From JABAYQ01 sp049890095 (GTDB lineage Bacteria > Bacteroidota > Bacteroidia > Flavobacteriales > UBA7312), in contig JBMHCD010000008.1 of NCBI GenBank assembly GCA_049890095.1, positions 124,001-188,000 of the forward strand: DNA of 64,000 bases, read 5' to 3'. The notes below the pieces were generated by a model. It was given only the letters and a program-made list of their open reading frames with translations. It did not search any database and was not told the DNA's origin. The stretch's first letter is position 1. The number at the start of each line of letters is the position of its first letter. Both the position numbers and the translations under genes were made by a program. Shown here in pieces: positions 8,453-16,572 of this stretch.

Positions 8453-9598
8453 ATGAATTTATTTAAGAATTTATTAAACACGGTTAAGCCTCATTTTGTA
8501 AAGGGAGGTAAATTAGAAAAATTGTATCCTGCGTACGATGCTTTCGAAACTTTTTTGTTTGTTCCAGATCACACAACAAATAAAGGAGCACATGTTAGAG
8601 ATGCCATCGATCTTAAACGAACTATGGTAATGGTTATCATTGCCCTAATTCCTTGTTTGTTATTTGGTATGTGGAATGTAGGTCATCAGTATTATTTGGC
8701 TATTCAAGAGTCTGCATCTATGATGACAAAATTTATGTTTGGTTTCTGGAAATTTTTACCATTAATCATTGTTTCATATGGTGTTGGTTTGGCAGTAGAA
8801 TTTGCTTTTGCTGTGTATAGAGGTCACTCGGTAAATGAAGGATACTTGGTTACAGGTCTTTTAATTCCACTTACTATGCCAATTGATGTTCCATTATGGA
8901 TGTTGGCTATTTCGGTAATTTTTGCCGTTGTAGTAGGAAAGGAGGTATTTGGTGGAACAGGAATGAATATTTTGAATCCAGCTCTAACTGCAAGAGCATT
9001 TTTGTTTTTTGCTTATCCTATATATATGTCGGGTGATAAGGTATGGGTTCATGGAGCCATGGTAGATGGCTATTCGGGTTCAACAATACTAGGAGAATTA
9101 GCGGCTGCCAGTCAATGGGATAATTTAAATTGGAGTTGGATGGAAATGATGATAGGATCCATTCCTGGATCTGTAGGAGAAACTTCTTTCATTGCTATTG
9201 CTCTTGGAGCACTCCTTCTAATAGCTACTGGTATTGGTAGTTGGAGAATAATCCTTTCTACTTTTGTAGGTGGTTTTGTAATGGCTAGTTTATTTAATGC
9301 ATGGGGAATGAATGAGTTAATGAGTACTCCTGCACATATTCATTTAATGATTGGAAGTTTTGCTTTTGGAGCGGTATTTATGGCTACTGACCCAGTTACC
9401 GGATCGCAAACCAACAAGGGAAAATACATTTATGGATTTCTAATTGGTGTTTTTGCAATTCTGATTAGAGTTTTCAATCCTGCATATCCAGAAGGAATGA
9501 TGCTAGCAATATTGTTGATGAACATTTTTGCTCCTTTAGTAGATCATTATGTTATTGAAGGAAATATTAAAAGAAGATTAAAACGAGCTAATGCTTAA
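8453..9598 (+). CDS. nqrB: Na+-translocating NADH:quinone reductase subunit B
   Basis: NqrB is an integral inner-membrane subunit with about ten helices. It carries a covalently bound FMN, riboflavin and the sodium-conducting path. The 381-residue sequence shows the conserved GGTGMNILNPALTARAF loop and, near residue 211, the flavinylation site GYSGSTILGE, where Thr211 is the expected phosphoester-linked residue. TDPVTGSQTNKGK is the cytoplasmic loop before the last helices. The flavin is attached by ApbE, whose gene is downstream at 13494. NqrB and NqrD are homologues of RnfD and RnfE, but the full nqrA-F set here identifies NQR rather than RNF. Confidence 0.97.
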   Translation: MNLFKNLLNTVKPHFVKGGKLEKLYPAYDAFETFLFVPDHTTNKGAHVRDAIDLKRTMVMVIIALIPCLLFGMWNVGHQYYLAIQESASMMTKFMFGFWKFLPLIIVSYGVGLAVEFAFAVYRGHSVNEGYLVTGLLIPLTMPIDVPLWMLAISVIFAVVVGKEVFGGTGMNILNPALTARAFLFFAYPIYMSGDKVWVHGAMVDGYSGSTILGELAAASQWDNLNWSWMEMMIGSIPGSVGETSFIAIALGALLLIATGIGSWRIILSTFVGGFVMASLFNAWGMNELMSTPAHIHLMIGSFAFGAVFMATDPVTGSQTNKGKYIYGFLIGVFAILIRVFNPAYPEGMMLAILLMNIFAPLVDHYVIEGNIKRRLKRANA

Positions 9599-9601
9599 AT
9601 T

Positions 9602-10366
9602 ATGGACGTAAATAAAAATTCATACACATTTGGTTTTGCTGCGGTTATGGTAGTAGTTGTAGCATCTCTACTTTCAGTTGCTGCAATTAGTTTAAAACCT
9701 TTTCAAGACAAAAACATAGAGTCGGAGAAAAAACAAAACATCCTAACTACTGTAGGGGTGGATGTAAGTAGAGAAGAGGCAGCAGCAGCTTTTGAACAAA
9801 ATATTACCGAATCGTTTGTATTAAATAACAAAGGAGAGCAAGTAGATGGTGATGCTTTTACTATCGATTTAGGACAAGAACTAAAGAAAAGCCCAAAAGA
9901 TCAGAAATTGCCTGTTTTTGTTAGTAACATAAACGGCGAAAATATATATATCCTTCCTATGAGAGGTAAAGGATTATGGGGCCCGATTTGGGGATATATT
10001 GCTTTAGAAAACGACATGTCTACTATCTATGGTGCTGTATTCGATCATAAGTCGGAAACACCTGGACTAGGAGCTGAAATTTCTCTTTCTTGGTTTGAAG
10101 AACCATTTATCGGTAAAACCATTTACGATGGAGACGAATTTGTTTCTGTAAAAGTAATTAAAGGAGGTGCTAAAGAAGACGATATGCATGGTGTAGATGG
10201 TATTTCTGGTGGAACGATTACTTCGGATGGAGTAACGGACATGTTAGCAGAAAGACTGAATCAGTATGTTCCTTTCTTTGAAACTTTAAGACAAGATTTA
10301 ACAATGCAAAGTATCGACACACTATCGGTAGATACTGTAGCTGGTTTCACTTATAATATTGAATAA
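9602..10366 (+). CDS. nqrC: Na+-translocating NADH:quinone reductase subunit C
   Basis: NqrC is anchored by one N-terminal helix (about residues 10-30) and exposes a periplasmic FMN-binding domain to which FMN is covalently attached by ApbE. In this 254-residue protein the flavinylation motif reads DGISGGTITS, with Thr205 the expected FMN-bearing residue. The usual family form is SGAT, so the Ala-to-Gly change is a small deviation. GLWGPIWGYIAL and HKSETPGLGAEI are other conserved family segments. The gene follows nqrB by 3 bases and precedes nqrD by 2, in keeping with co-translation. Confidence 0.96.
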   Translation: MDVNKNSYTFGFAAVMVVVVASLLSVAAISLKPFQDKNIESEKKQNILTTVGVDVSREEAAAAFEQNITESFVLNNKGEQVDGDAFTIDLGQELKKSPKDQKLPVFVSNINGENIYILPMRGKGLWGPIWGYIALENDMSTIYGAVFDHKSETPGLGAEISLSWFEEPFIGKTIYDGDEFVSVKVIKGGAKEDDMHGVDGISGGTITSDGVTDMLAERLNQYVPFFETLRQDLTMQSIDTLSVDTVAGFTYNIE

Positions 10367-10368
10367 CA

Positions 10369-11013
10369 ATGAGTAAAAACGAATCACTTTTTTCCAAAAA
10401 GAATCGAAAATTATTAGTCGATCCTTTAAATGACAACAATCCGGTTACTACTCAAGTACTTGGTATTTGTTCTGCATTAGCAATTACGGTTCAGCTAAAA
10501 CCTGCTATAGTTATGGCACTTTCTGTTTTGGCAGTACTTTCAGTAGCAAATGTATTAGTGTCTTTATTAAGAAATTTAATTCCTTCCAGAATTAGAATTA
10601 TCGTTCAATTGGTTGTAATTGCTGCCTTAGTAATTTTAGTAGATCAAATTCTTAAAGCCTTTGTTTATGATGTAAGTAAAGAGCTTTCTGTATTTGTTGG
10701 GCTGATTATTACTAACTGTATTATTATGGGTAGGCTAGAAGCTTTTGCACTTGGAAACACGCCATGGAAATCCTTTTTAGATGGTTTAGGTAATGCATTT
10801 GGGTATGGATGGATATTGATTGCTGTTGCATTCTTTAGAGAGTTGCTTGGAGCGGGTACTTTATTTGGATATCCAGTATTAGAAAAGATTGGCTTATACG
10901 AAATGGGTTATGAAAATAATGGTATGATGATTCTTCCTCCAATGGCTCTAATAACGGTAGGTATTATCATCTGGATTCAAAGGTATAAGAATAGAGATTT
11001 AATAGAATCTTAA
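10369..11013 (+). CDS. nqrD: Na+-translocating NADH:quinone reductase subunit D
   Basis: NqrD is a six-helix inner-membrane subunit that pairs with NqrE as an inverted-topology homologue. Each contributes two cysteines to a buried [2Fe-2S] centre between them. In this 214-residue protein the two expected ligands are Cys34 (VLGICSALA) and Cys117 (IITNCIIMGR), each in a half-helix motif. The rest is hydrophobic membrane segment with a short GYENNGMMILPPMA loop near the C-terminus. RnfE is the closest relative in other bacteria; the surrounding nqr genes settle the identity. Confidence 0.96.
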   Translation: MSKNESLFSKKNRKLLVDPLNDNNPVTTQVLGICSALAITVQLKPAIVMALSVLAVLSVANVLVSLLRNLIPSRIRIIVQLVVIAALVILVDQILKAFVYDVSKELSVFVGLIITNCIIMGRLEAFALGNTPWKSFLDGLGNAFGYGWILIAVAFFRELLGAGTLFGYPVLEKIGLYEMGYENNGMMILPPMALITVGIIIWIQRYKNRDLIES

Positions 11014-11024
11014 TTTAAGTAGAT

Positions 11025-11645
11025 ATGCAAGATTTAGTAAATATTTTTATAAAGTCGATTTTTATCGACAACATGGTTTTTGCTTACTTTTTAGGAATGT
11101 GTTCCTATTTGGCAGTTTCTAAAACAGTGAAAACTTCGGTGGGTATGGGAATGGCAGTAATATTTGTATTGGGTATTACTATACCAATCAATTACTTGTT
11201 AGAAAATTATATCCTTAAGCAAGGAGCTTTATTATGGACAGGTAATGAGAGCTTTGCTAATGTAGATTTAAGCTTTTTGAGTTTTATTATGTTTATAGCT
11301 GTAATCGCATCTATGGTACAGTTGGTAGAGATGATTGTAGAAAAGTTTTCTCCTGCATTATATGGTTCTTTAGGTATTTTCTTACCACTTATAGCTGTAA
11401 ACTGTGCTATTTTAGGAGGTTCTTTATTTATGCAAGAAAGAGCATATACTTCTATAGTAGAGGCTACCGTATTTGGTTTGGGATCCGGAATAGGATGGTT
11501 TTTAGCTATTGTTGCTATTGCAGCTATCAGAGAAAAGATTCGTTATTCTAATGTACCAGCTCCATTGAGAGGGTTAGGAATTACATTTATTATTACAGGT
11601 TTAATGGGAATAGCTTTTATGAGCTTTATGGGAATAAAATTATAA
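11025..11645 (+). CDS. nqrE: Na+-translocating NADH:quinone reductase subunit E
   Basis: NqrE is the partner of NqrD in the membrane core of the sodium pump. The 206-residue protein has six predicted helices, and the two cysteines expected to bind the membrane-embedded [2Fe-2S] centre are Cys26 (LGMCSYLA) and Cys127 (AVNCAILGG). The segment SPALYGSLGIFLPLIAVNC is very strongly conserved in NqrE and RnfA. It ends 7 bases before nqrF and depends on the same operon promoter. Confidence 0.96.
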   Translation: MQDLVNIFIKSIFIDNMVFAYFLGMCSYLAVSKTVKTSVGMGMAVIFVLGITIPINYLLENYILKQGALLWTGNESFANVDLSFLSFIMFIAVIASMVQLVEMIVEKFSPALYGSLGIFLPLIAVNCAILGGSLFMQERAYTSIVEATVFGLGSGIGWFLAIVAIAAIREKIRYSNVPAPLRGLGITFIITGLMGIAFMSFMGIKL

Positions 11646-11652
11646 TTCAGAT

Positions 11653-12957
11653 ATGATATTTTTAAGTACAACAACAATTATTTCGAGTATTGCTATTTTT
11701 CTACTCACTATTTTGGTATTGGTATTTGTATTACTTTTTGCTAAGGCTAAACTTATGCCAGCAGGAAAAGTAAAAATCACCATCAATGGAGAAAAGGAAA
11801 TTGAAGTTGAAGGAGGTTCTTCTTTGCTAACTACTTTAGGAAATGAAGGTATATTTCTTCCTTCTGCTTGTGGTGGTGGTGGAACTTGCATTCAGTGTAC
11901 TTGCCAAGTAAGTAGTGGAGGGGGTAGTATTTTGCCTACTGAAGAACCACACTTTTCCAGAAAAGAGATTGAACAAAACTATCGTTTGGGTTGTCAGGTT
12001 AAGGTAAAAGAAGATATGGAAGTAGTTATCCCAGAAGAAGTATTTGGGGTGAAGAAATGGGAGGCTAAGGTTGTTTCCAATTATAATGTTGCTTCTTTTA
12101 TTAAAGAATTTATTGTAGAAATACCAGAAGATATGCCGTACGAAGCTGGAGGGTATATTCAGATAGAAATTCCAGATTGTGAAGTAAAGTATACAGATAT
12201 TGATATTTCTGCTCACCCAGAGGAGCATCCTGGAGAAGCCGAAAAATTCAAAAAAGAATGGGACGATTTTAATCTTTGGCCACTTGTAATGAAAAACGAC
12301 GATGAAGTTGTTAGAGCTTATTCCATGGCTTCTTACCCTGCTGAAGGAAGAAAGGTAATGCTTAATGTGCGTATTGCTACTCCACCATGGGATAGAGCTA
12401 AAAACGGTTGGGCTGATGTAAACCCCGGTGTAGCATCTTCTTATATATTTAGCAAAAAGGCAGGTGAAACGGTTACTATTTCGGGTCCTTATGGAGAGTT
12501 TTTTATCAATAACTCGGAGGCAGAAATGTTGTACATCGGAGGAGGTGCTGGTATGGCGCCAATGCGATCTCACCTATACGAACTATTTAAAACTCTTAAA
12601 ACAGGACGTAAGGTTTCTTATTGGTATGGTGGTCGTTCTAAAAGAGAATTGTTCTATTTAGATCACTTTTACAGTTTAGAAAAAGAGTTTAAAAATTTCA
12701 AATTTCACTTAGTACTTTCCGAACCATTAGAGGAGGATAACTGGAAAGAGAAAAAAGATATTAATGACGAAGGAGACGGATTTGTTGGATTCGTACATCA
12801 AGCAGTAATTGATCAGTATTTAACTCATCATGAAGCTCCTGAAGATATCGAATTATATTTCTGTGGACCACCACTTATGAATCAGGCAGTTCTTAAAATG
12901 GCCGATGACTGGGGTATTCCAGACGAAAATGTTCGTTTCGACGATTTCGGAGGATAA
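11653..12957 (+). CDS. nqrF: Na+-translocating NADH:quinone reductase subunit F
   Basis: NqrF is the electron entry subunit: it oxidises NADH via FAD and passes electrons through a ferredoxin-type [2Fe-2S] cluster. In this 434-residue protein an N-terminal membrane helix (about residues 9-31) is followed by the ferredoxin domain with ligands Cys73, Cys79, Cys82 and Cys114. Then comes a ferredoxin-reductase module with the FAD motif RAYSMAS, the NADH-binding GGGAGMAPMRSH and the C-terminal YFCGPPLMNQAV and NVRFDDFGG. All four cluster ligands are present. It is the last nqr gene and is followed at once by a strong bidirectional terminator. Confidence 0.97.
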   Translation: MIFLSTTTIISSIAIFLLTILVLVFVLLFAKAKLMPAGKVKITINGEKEIEVEGGSSLLTTLGNEGIFLPSACGGGGTCIQCTCQVSSGGGSILPTEEPHFSRKEIEQNYRLGCQVKVKEDMEVVIPEEVFGVKKWEAKVVSNYNVASFIKEFIVEIPEDMPYEAGGYIQIEIPDCEVKYTDIDISAHPEEHPGEAEKFKKEWDDFNLWPLVMKNDDEVVRAYSMASYPAEGRKVMLNVRIATPPWDRAKNGWADVNPGVASSYIFSKKAGETVTISGPYGEFFINNSEAEMLYIGGGAGMAPMRSHLYELFKTLKTGRKVSYWYGGRSKRELFYLDHFYSLEKEFKNFKFHLVLSEPLEEDNWKEKKDINDEGDGFVGFVHQAVIDQYLTHHEAPEDIELYFCGPPLMNQAVLKMADDWGIPDENVRFDDFGG

Positions 12958-12961
12958 AAAT

Positions 12962-12987
12962 AAAAAGAGACCTTTTGGTCTCTTTTT
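12962..12987. terminator. Bidirectional terminator between nqrF and the DUF1801 gene
   Basis: An 11-bp perfect stem (AAAAAGAGACC paired with GGTCTCTTTTT) has a TTTT loop, and T-runs on both strands. It lies between convergent genes and can serve both. Confidence 0.92.
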
Positions 12988-12989
12988 AT

Positions 12990-13445
12990 TTATTTTTTAA
13001 AATTCTTCTCGTAAGTTGCTATCCACTGGTCAGGACTAATTTTTTGACATAGTTCAGCAATGAGCTCGTAGGGAATTTGGTCTATCTTTTTGAAACGAAT
13101 ACAGCTTTTCCCCATATCCAATTTTGTTTTACAATGTTTTGGATATTCGTTCTGAAACCATTGCATTAATTTCTGATCGGCATATATACCCATGTGATAC
13201 AGAGCAACAAAGTTTTTTTGTGAAGCAATACTAACAAATGGTAAAGGAGTATCTTTCTTGCAATGGTAACCATCGGGATAATAGGATAGAGGAACCATCC
13301 ATCCTGGCATACCATAGCTCAAACCACTCTGAAAGCCTTTGGGTAAGTGTTGATCTATAGTAATCCATAATTTTTTCATAACTCCTTGTCGTTCCGGAGC
13401 AATGTTATTTAGATATTCTTCTACAGTATTAGCAGCTATTTTCAT
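12990..13445 (-). CDS. DUF1801 (YdhG-like) domain protein
   Basis: This 151-residue soluble protein belongs to the DUF1801/YdhG family, small alpha/beta proteins of unsettled function, some annotated as iron chaperones. Family features are the VEEYLNNIAPERQGVMKKLW start, GLSYGMPGW (about residues 45-53), the central PFVSIASQKNFVALYHMGIY block and KTKLDMGKSCIRFKKID. I chose the ATG at 13445; an in-frame TTG 18 bases upstream adds only residues unlike the family start. It stands alone, convergent to nqrF and divergent from apbE. The family call is firm; the role is unknown. Confidence 0.8.
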   Translation of the reverse strand: MKIAANTVEEYLNNIAPERQGVMKKLWITIDQHLPKGFQSGLSYGMPGWMVPLSYYPDGYHCKKDTPLPFVSIASQKNFVALYHMGIYADQKLMQWFQNEYPKHCKTKLDMGKSCIRFKKIDQIPYELIAELCQKISPDQWIATYEKNFKK

Positions 13446-13465
13446 TGTGTTAATGATTGTCAAAC

Positions 13466-13473
13466 CAAAGCTA
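13466..13473 (-). promoter_or_regulatory. -7 box of the DUF1801 gene
   Basis: TAGCTTTG on the minus strand matches TAnnTTTG, 20 bases upstream of the ATG at 13445. It forms a divergent pair with the apbE box eight bases away. Confidence 0.5.
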
Positions 13474-13481
13474 CATTTTTT

Positions 13482-13489
13482 TATTTTTG
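13482..13489 (+). promoter_or_regulatory. -7 box of apbE, leaderless type
   Basis: TATTTTTG ends four bases before the apbE ATG. A TTG at 13457-13459 lies 22 bases upstream and could be the -33 element. Confidence 0.6.
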
Positions 13490-13493
13490 ACCC

Positions 13494-14480
13494 ATGAATA
13501 AATTATGGTTTTTTTTAGTTTTTTTATTGGCATGCTCTAACCCAAAGCACAAGGTGATTGTACACAATATTGGTTTCGCTCAGGGTACCACTTATAGTAT
13601 AAAATATAGTGTAGATCCCGGAATAGATTTTCAGTTTTCAATAGATAGTATTTTTGCACAAATCGATAGTTCTTTATCTACTTATGTGCCTTTTTCTTCC
13701 ATTTCAAAAATAAATCAACATAAGTTAAAACAAATAAACGATCCTCATTTTTTAGCTGTTTTTGAACGTTCTCAACAAATTTCAAAACAAACCAATGGTG
13801 CTTTTGATGCAACCATTAATCCTCTAATCGATTTGTGGGGTTTTGGTGGGGTAGACACCCTAAATGTAGATAGCCTAATGGTAAAAAAACAACTCAAAAA
13901 TTGTGGTTTTTCTCAAGTTTACATGCAAGATAGTCTTTTGGTAATGCCACCCTCTTTTAGTTTGAATTTTAATGCCATTGCCCAAGGATATACTGTAGAT
14001 GTACTAGCACAATTTCTGGAACAAAAAAACATTTCAAACTATTTAATTGAAGTTGGAGGAGAACTTAGAGCTTCTGGAACGAATGGAGATAGAGGTTGGT
14101 GGAAAATTGGTATTGACAAACCGCAAGAAAAACCAGATCCTAGCGATCGTTTTCAGGTAGTAATAACATTACAAAATAAAGCACTTGCAACCTCTGGAAA
14201 TTATAGAAATTTTTACATAAAGGACGAGCAAATATTTTCACATACTATTGACCCTATATCCGGTTTTCCTGTACAACATAATTTGCTAAGTGCTACCGTA
14301 TTAGCAGGCGACTGTATGAGTGCTGACGCTTATGCAACTGCATTTATGATAATGGGTTTGGATTCTACCATTGCTTTTTTACAATCACACCCAGAATTGG
14401 AAGCATTTTTGATTTATGGAGAAAATCAGCAATGGAAAAATTGGTCTACTAATGGTTTTGATCAATTAATAGTTGATTAG
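13494..14480 (+). CDS. apbE: FAD:protein FMN transferase (lipoprotein)
   Basis: ApbE attaches FMN from FAD to threonines of target proteins on the outer face of the inner membrane; its likely targets here are NqrB Thr211 and NqrC Thr205, encoded just upstream. The 328-residue protein starts with a lipoprotein signal (lipobox LLAC, Cys14). It contains the family's SSLSTYVPFSSISKIN segment, the GAFDATINPLIDLWGFG motif, the GGELRASGTNGDRGWWKIGI block and the C-terminal HTIDPISGFP and SADAYATAFMIMG motifs with metal and substrate residues. The box directly before its ATG suggests its own leaderless transcript, separate from the nqr operon, whose terminator lies upstream. Confidence 0.95.
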   Translation: MNKLWFFLVFLLACSNPKHKVIVHNIGFAQGTTYSIKYSVDPGIDFQFSIDSIFAQIDSSLSTYVPFSSISKINQHKLKQINDPHFLAVFERSQQISKQTNGAFDATINPLIDLWGFGGVDTLNVDSLMVKKQLKNCGFSQVYMQDSLLVMPPSFSLNFNAIAQGYTVDVLAQFLEQKNISNYLIEVGGELRASGTNGDRGWWKIGIDKPQEKPDPSDRFQVVITLQNKALATSGNYRNFYIKDEQIFSHTIDPISGFPVQHNLLSATVLAGDCMSADAYATAFMIMGLDSTIAFLQSHPELEAFLIYGENQQWKNWSTNGFDQLIVD

Positions 14481-14671
14481 ACTTCTTCTTTCATGCATTT
14501 TTCTTCTGGCTTAGCACCACAAAAGCTACAGTTTTCACCTTCCTTATTTAAAAAAGGACTGTTACTTGCACATGTGCCTGCAAATTCGCCATCTTTCTTG
14601 ACCAAAATTTTAATAGCAATACCTGCAAAGGCTAAACCAATTAAAACGACCGATAATAAAACAATTTCCAT
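14477..14671 (-). CDS. Small four-cysteine membrane protein, NqrM-like candidate
   Basis: This 64-residue protein has one N-terminal helix (about residues 3-24), a KKDGEFAGTC start to its soluble part, and four cysteines (34, 48, 51, 59) in a short tail. The layout of one helix followed by a G-x-C and clustered cysteines matches NqrM (DUF539), a factor needed to mature Na+-NQR, probably by delivering iron to the NqrD/E centre. Its position next to nqrA-F and apbE supports this. It is convergent with apbE and their stop codons overlap by 4 bases. The family link is an inference from pattern and context, because the sequence is too short for certainty. Confidence 0.68.
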   Translation of the reverse strand: MEIVLLSVVLIGLAFAGIAIKILVKKDGEFAGTCASNSPFLNKEGENCSFCGAKPEEKCMKEEV

Positions 14672-14688
14672 TTTACTTAATTGAACTA

Positions 14689-14696
14689 CAAAGGTA
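14689..14696 (-). promoter_or_regulatory. -7 box of the NqrM-like gene
   Basis: TACCTTTG on the minus strand matches TAnnTTTG and lies 17 bases before the ATG at 14671. Confidence 0.5.
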
Positions 14697-14710
14697 TAAA
14701 TTTGTTATGT

Positions 14711-14718
14711 TATTTTTG
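14711..14718 (+). promoter_or_regulatory. -7 box of mazG
   Basis: TATTTTTG matches TAnnTTTG and lies 19 bases before the mazG ATG. It is divergent with the box at 14689-14696. Confidence 0.5.
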
Positions 14719-14737
14719 ACTAAAATATTCAAACAAT

Positions 14738-15502
14738 ATGGACCCCAGATTAACCGCTTTTAAACGACTACTTGATATTATGGACGATTTGCGTGCCAAA
14801 TGCCCATGGGACAAAAAGCAGACTTTAGAATCTTTACGTTATCTAACCTTGGAAGAGGTGTACGAACTTTCCGATGCTATATTATCTGCCGATATGGAGG
14901 AGGTTAAGAAAGAACTGGGAGATGTTATGCTTCATTTGGTTTTTTATGCTAAAATAGCGTCGGAAAGTAATTGTTTTGATATTACCGATGTGTTGAATGG
15001 GATTTGCGATAAATTAGTTCATCGGCACCCTCATATTTATGGAGATGTAAAAGTAGCATCGGAAGAAGAAGTAAAAGCCAATTGGGAAAAATTAAAACTG
15101 AAAGAAGGAAAAAAGTCGGTTATGGAAGGTGTACCAAAATCCTTACCTGCAATGGTAAAATCTATTCGAATTCAAGAAAAAGCAAGAGGAATGGGCTTTG
15201 ATTGGGACAATAGACAGCAAGTTTGGCAAAAAGTAAAAGAAGAAATAGTAGAATTTGAAATAGAACAAAAAGCAAAGGATTCTCAAAAATCGCAAGAAGA
15301 ATTTGGCGATCTTTTATTTTCTCTAATAAATTACTCCAGATTTGTTTCTATAAACCCGGAAGATGCCTTAGAAAGAACCAACAAAAAGTTTATTAAGCGT
15401 TTTCAGTATATTGAGAGTCAACTAGAAAAGGAGTCGCTTAAAATGGAAGATTTGACCCTAGATCAGTTGGACGAATATTGGAATAAAGCAAAATCTATTT
15501 AG
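14738..15502 (+). CDS. mazG: Nucleoside triphosphate pyrophosphohydrolase MazG
   Basis: MazG is a cytoplasmic all-alpha NTP pyrophosphohydrolase that hydrolyses (d)NTPs, including non-canonical ones, to monophosphates. The 254-residue protein has the two-domain architecture of the long form. The first catalytic motif (LTLEEVYEL, then KKELGDVMLHLVFYAKIA, about residues 37-73) supplies Mg2+-binding Glu and Asp; the second repeat has VKEEIVEFE and SQEEFGDLLFSLINYSRF (about 170-210). The start RLLDIMDDLRAKCPWDKKQT is the conserved family opening. It is convergent with the LptF/G gene, with an 8-base overlap at the stops and no visible terminator between them. Confidence 0.95.
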   Translation: MDPRLTAFKRLLDIMDDLRAKCPWDKKQTLESLRYLTLEEVYELSDAILSADMEEVKKELGDVMLHLVFYAKIASESNCFDITDVLNGICDKLVHRHPHIYGDVKVASEEEVKANWEKLKLKEGKKSVMEGVPKSLPAMVKSIRIQEKARGMGFDWDNRQQVWQKVKEEIVEFEIEQKAKDSQKSQEEFGDLLFSLINYSRFVSINPEDALERTNKKFIKRFQYIESQLEKESLKMEDLTLDQLDEYWNKAKSI

Positions 15503-16571
15503 GTGCTTTTTTGATCAGATATAAAGCTAAAATACTAAATAATATATTAGGTATCCAAACAGCTAATATTGGCGATAAGTCTCCGTTTGTTGCAAAGGTT
15601 GTTGAAACTTGCATGAAAAGGATGTACGAAAAACTAATAAGCAAACCAGCACCCAAATAAAGACCTGTTCCACCTTTTATTTTTCGGCTCGACATAGCAA
15701 CTCCAACCAAAGTTAAAATAATAGTAGCAAATGGAAATGCAACTCTTTTGTGTTTTTCTATTTGATGAAAAACCAAGTTTTTGGAGCCCTTCATTTTTTC
15801 TTTATCAATAAATTTGTTAAGTTCAAAGTAATTCATTGTTTCGACCAAGCTAAGTCGAATATTAAAATCTTTAGGATGCAGGTTAATGGTGGTATCCTTT
15901 AACTCCCCTTTATCGATATGTTCGTATAGGTTGTCTATAGTTCGTTCTAAATAGTCGTAAATAATCCAATGTTCGTTTTCGCTATCCCACTGAATATAAT
16001 TGGAGTATAACTTTTTTTTGAGTTGTCCATTTTCGATTTTTTCTATCGAAAATTTATAACCTATATCTCTTTGATTATTATAGCTTTCCATATAAATAAA
16101 GGAACCAGGCTCTATTTGCATATGAATATCTTTATCTCTGTTTTTATATGGGTTTTTAAAGTATTTGTTCTCAAAATCAAGACGGTTTTGATTCGCCTTT
16201 GGAATAATAAAATTTCCTAGAACAAACGATAGGATACACAATAAAGTAGCAGAAAGAAGAAAGGGGCGCATCAAACGGTTAAAACTTACTCCACTTGCTA
16301 AAATTGGAATAATTTCGGTATTGCTTGCCATTTTAGAAGTAAAAAAGATAACGGCGATAAAGGTAAAAAGAGGGCTAAATAAATTACCGAAATAGGGGAT
16401 AAAGTTGAGATAGTAATCTAGAAAAATAGCCTTTAGTGGAGCATTTTTCTCTATAAAATCATCAACTTTTTCGGAAACATCAAAAACAACCACAATCAAT
16501 AAGATTAGGGAAATAGAAAAGAAAAAAGTTCCTAGAAACTTTTTGATGATATACCAATCTATTTTTTGCAT
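15495..16571 (-). CDS. LptF/LptG-family permease (YjgP/YjgQ)
   Basis: This 358-residue inner-membrane protein has the LptF/LptG arrangement: three helices near the N-terminus (about residues 12-32, 50-75, 98-120), a large periplasmic beta domain (about 130-265) and three C-terminal helices. LptF and LptG, with the ATPase LptB, extract lipopolysaccharide from the inner membrane. Family features are the start KIDWYIIKKFLGTFFFSISL, the SGVSFNRLMRPFL coupling-helix segment and FPFATIILTLVGVAMSSRK. I cannot tell LptF from LptG without comparison to a second copy, which is not in the window. It sits one base after tgt and is probably co-transcribed with it. Confidence 0.9.
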   Translation of the reverse strand: MQKIDWYIIKKFLGTFFFSISLILLIVVVFDVSEKVDDFIEKNAPLKAIFLDYYLNFIPYFGNLFSPLFTFIAVIFFTSKMASNTEIIPILASGVSFNRLMRPFLLSATLLCILSFVLGNFIIPKANQNRLDFENKYFKNPYKNRDKDIHMQIEPGSFIYMESYNNQRDIGYKFSIEKIENGQLKKKLYSNYIQWDSENEHWIIYDYLERTIDNLYEHIDKGELKDTTINLHPKDFNIRLSLVETMNYFELNKFIDKEKMKGSKNLVFHQIEKHKRVAFPFATIILTLVGVAMSSRKIKGGTGLYLGAGLLISFSYILFMQVSTTFATNGDLSPILAVWIPNILFSILALYLIKKAPK

Positions 16572-16572
16572 T

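Noticed and set aside
11836..12573. A 245-codon open frame on the minus strand across nqrF
   Set aside because: It lies wholly opposite the well-supported nqrF coding sequence, has no recognisable domain and no promoter box, and its composition looks like a mirror of nqrF codons.
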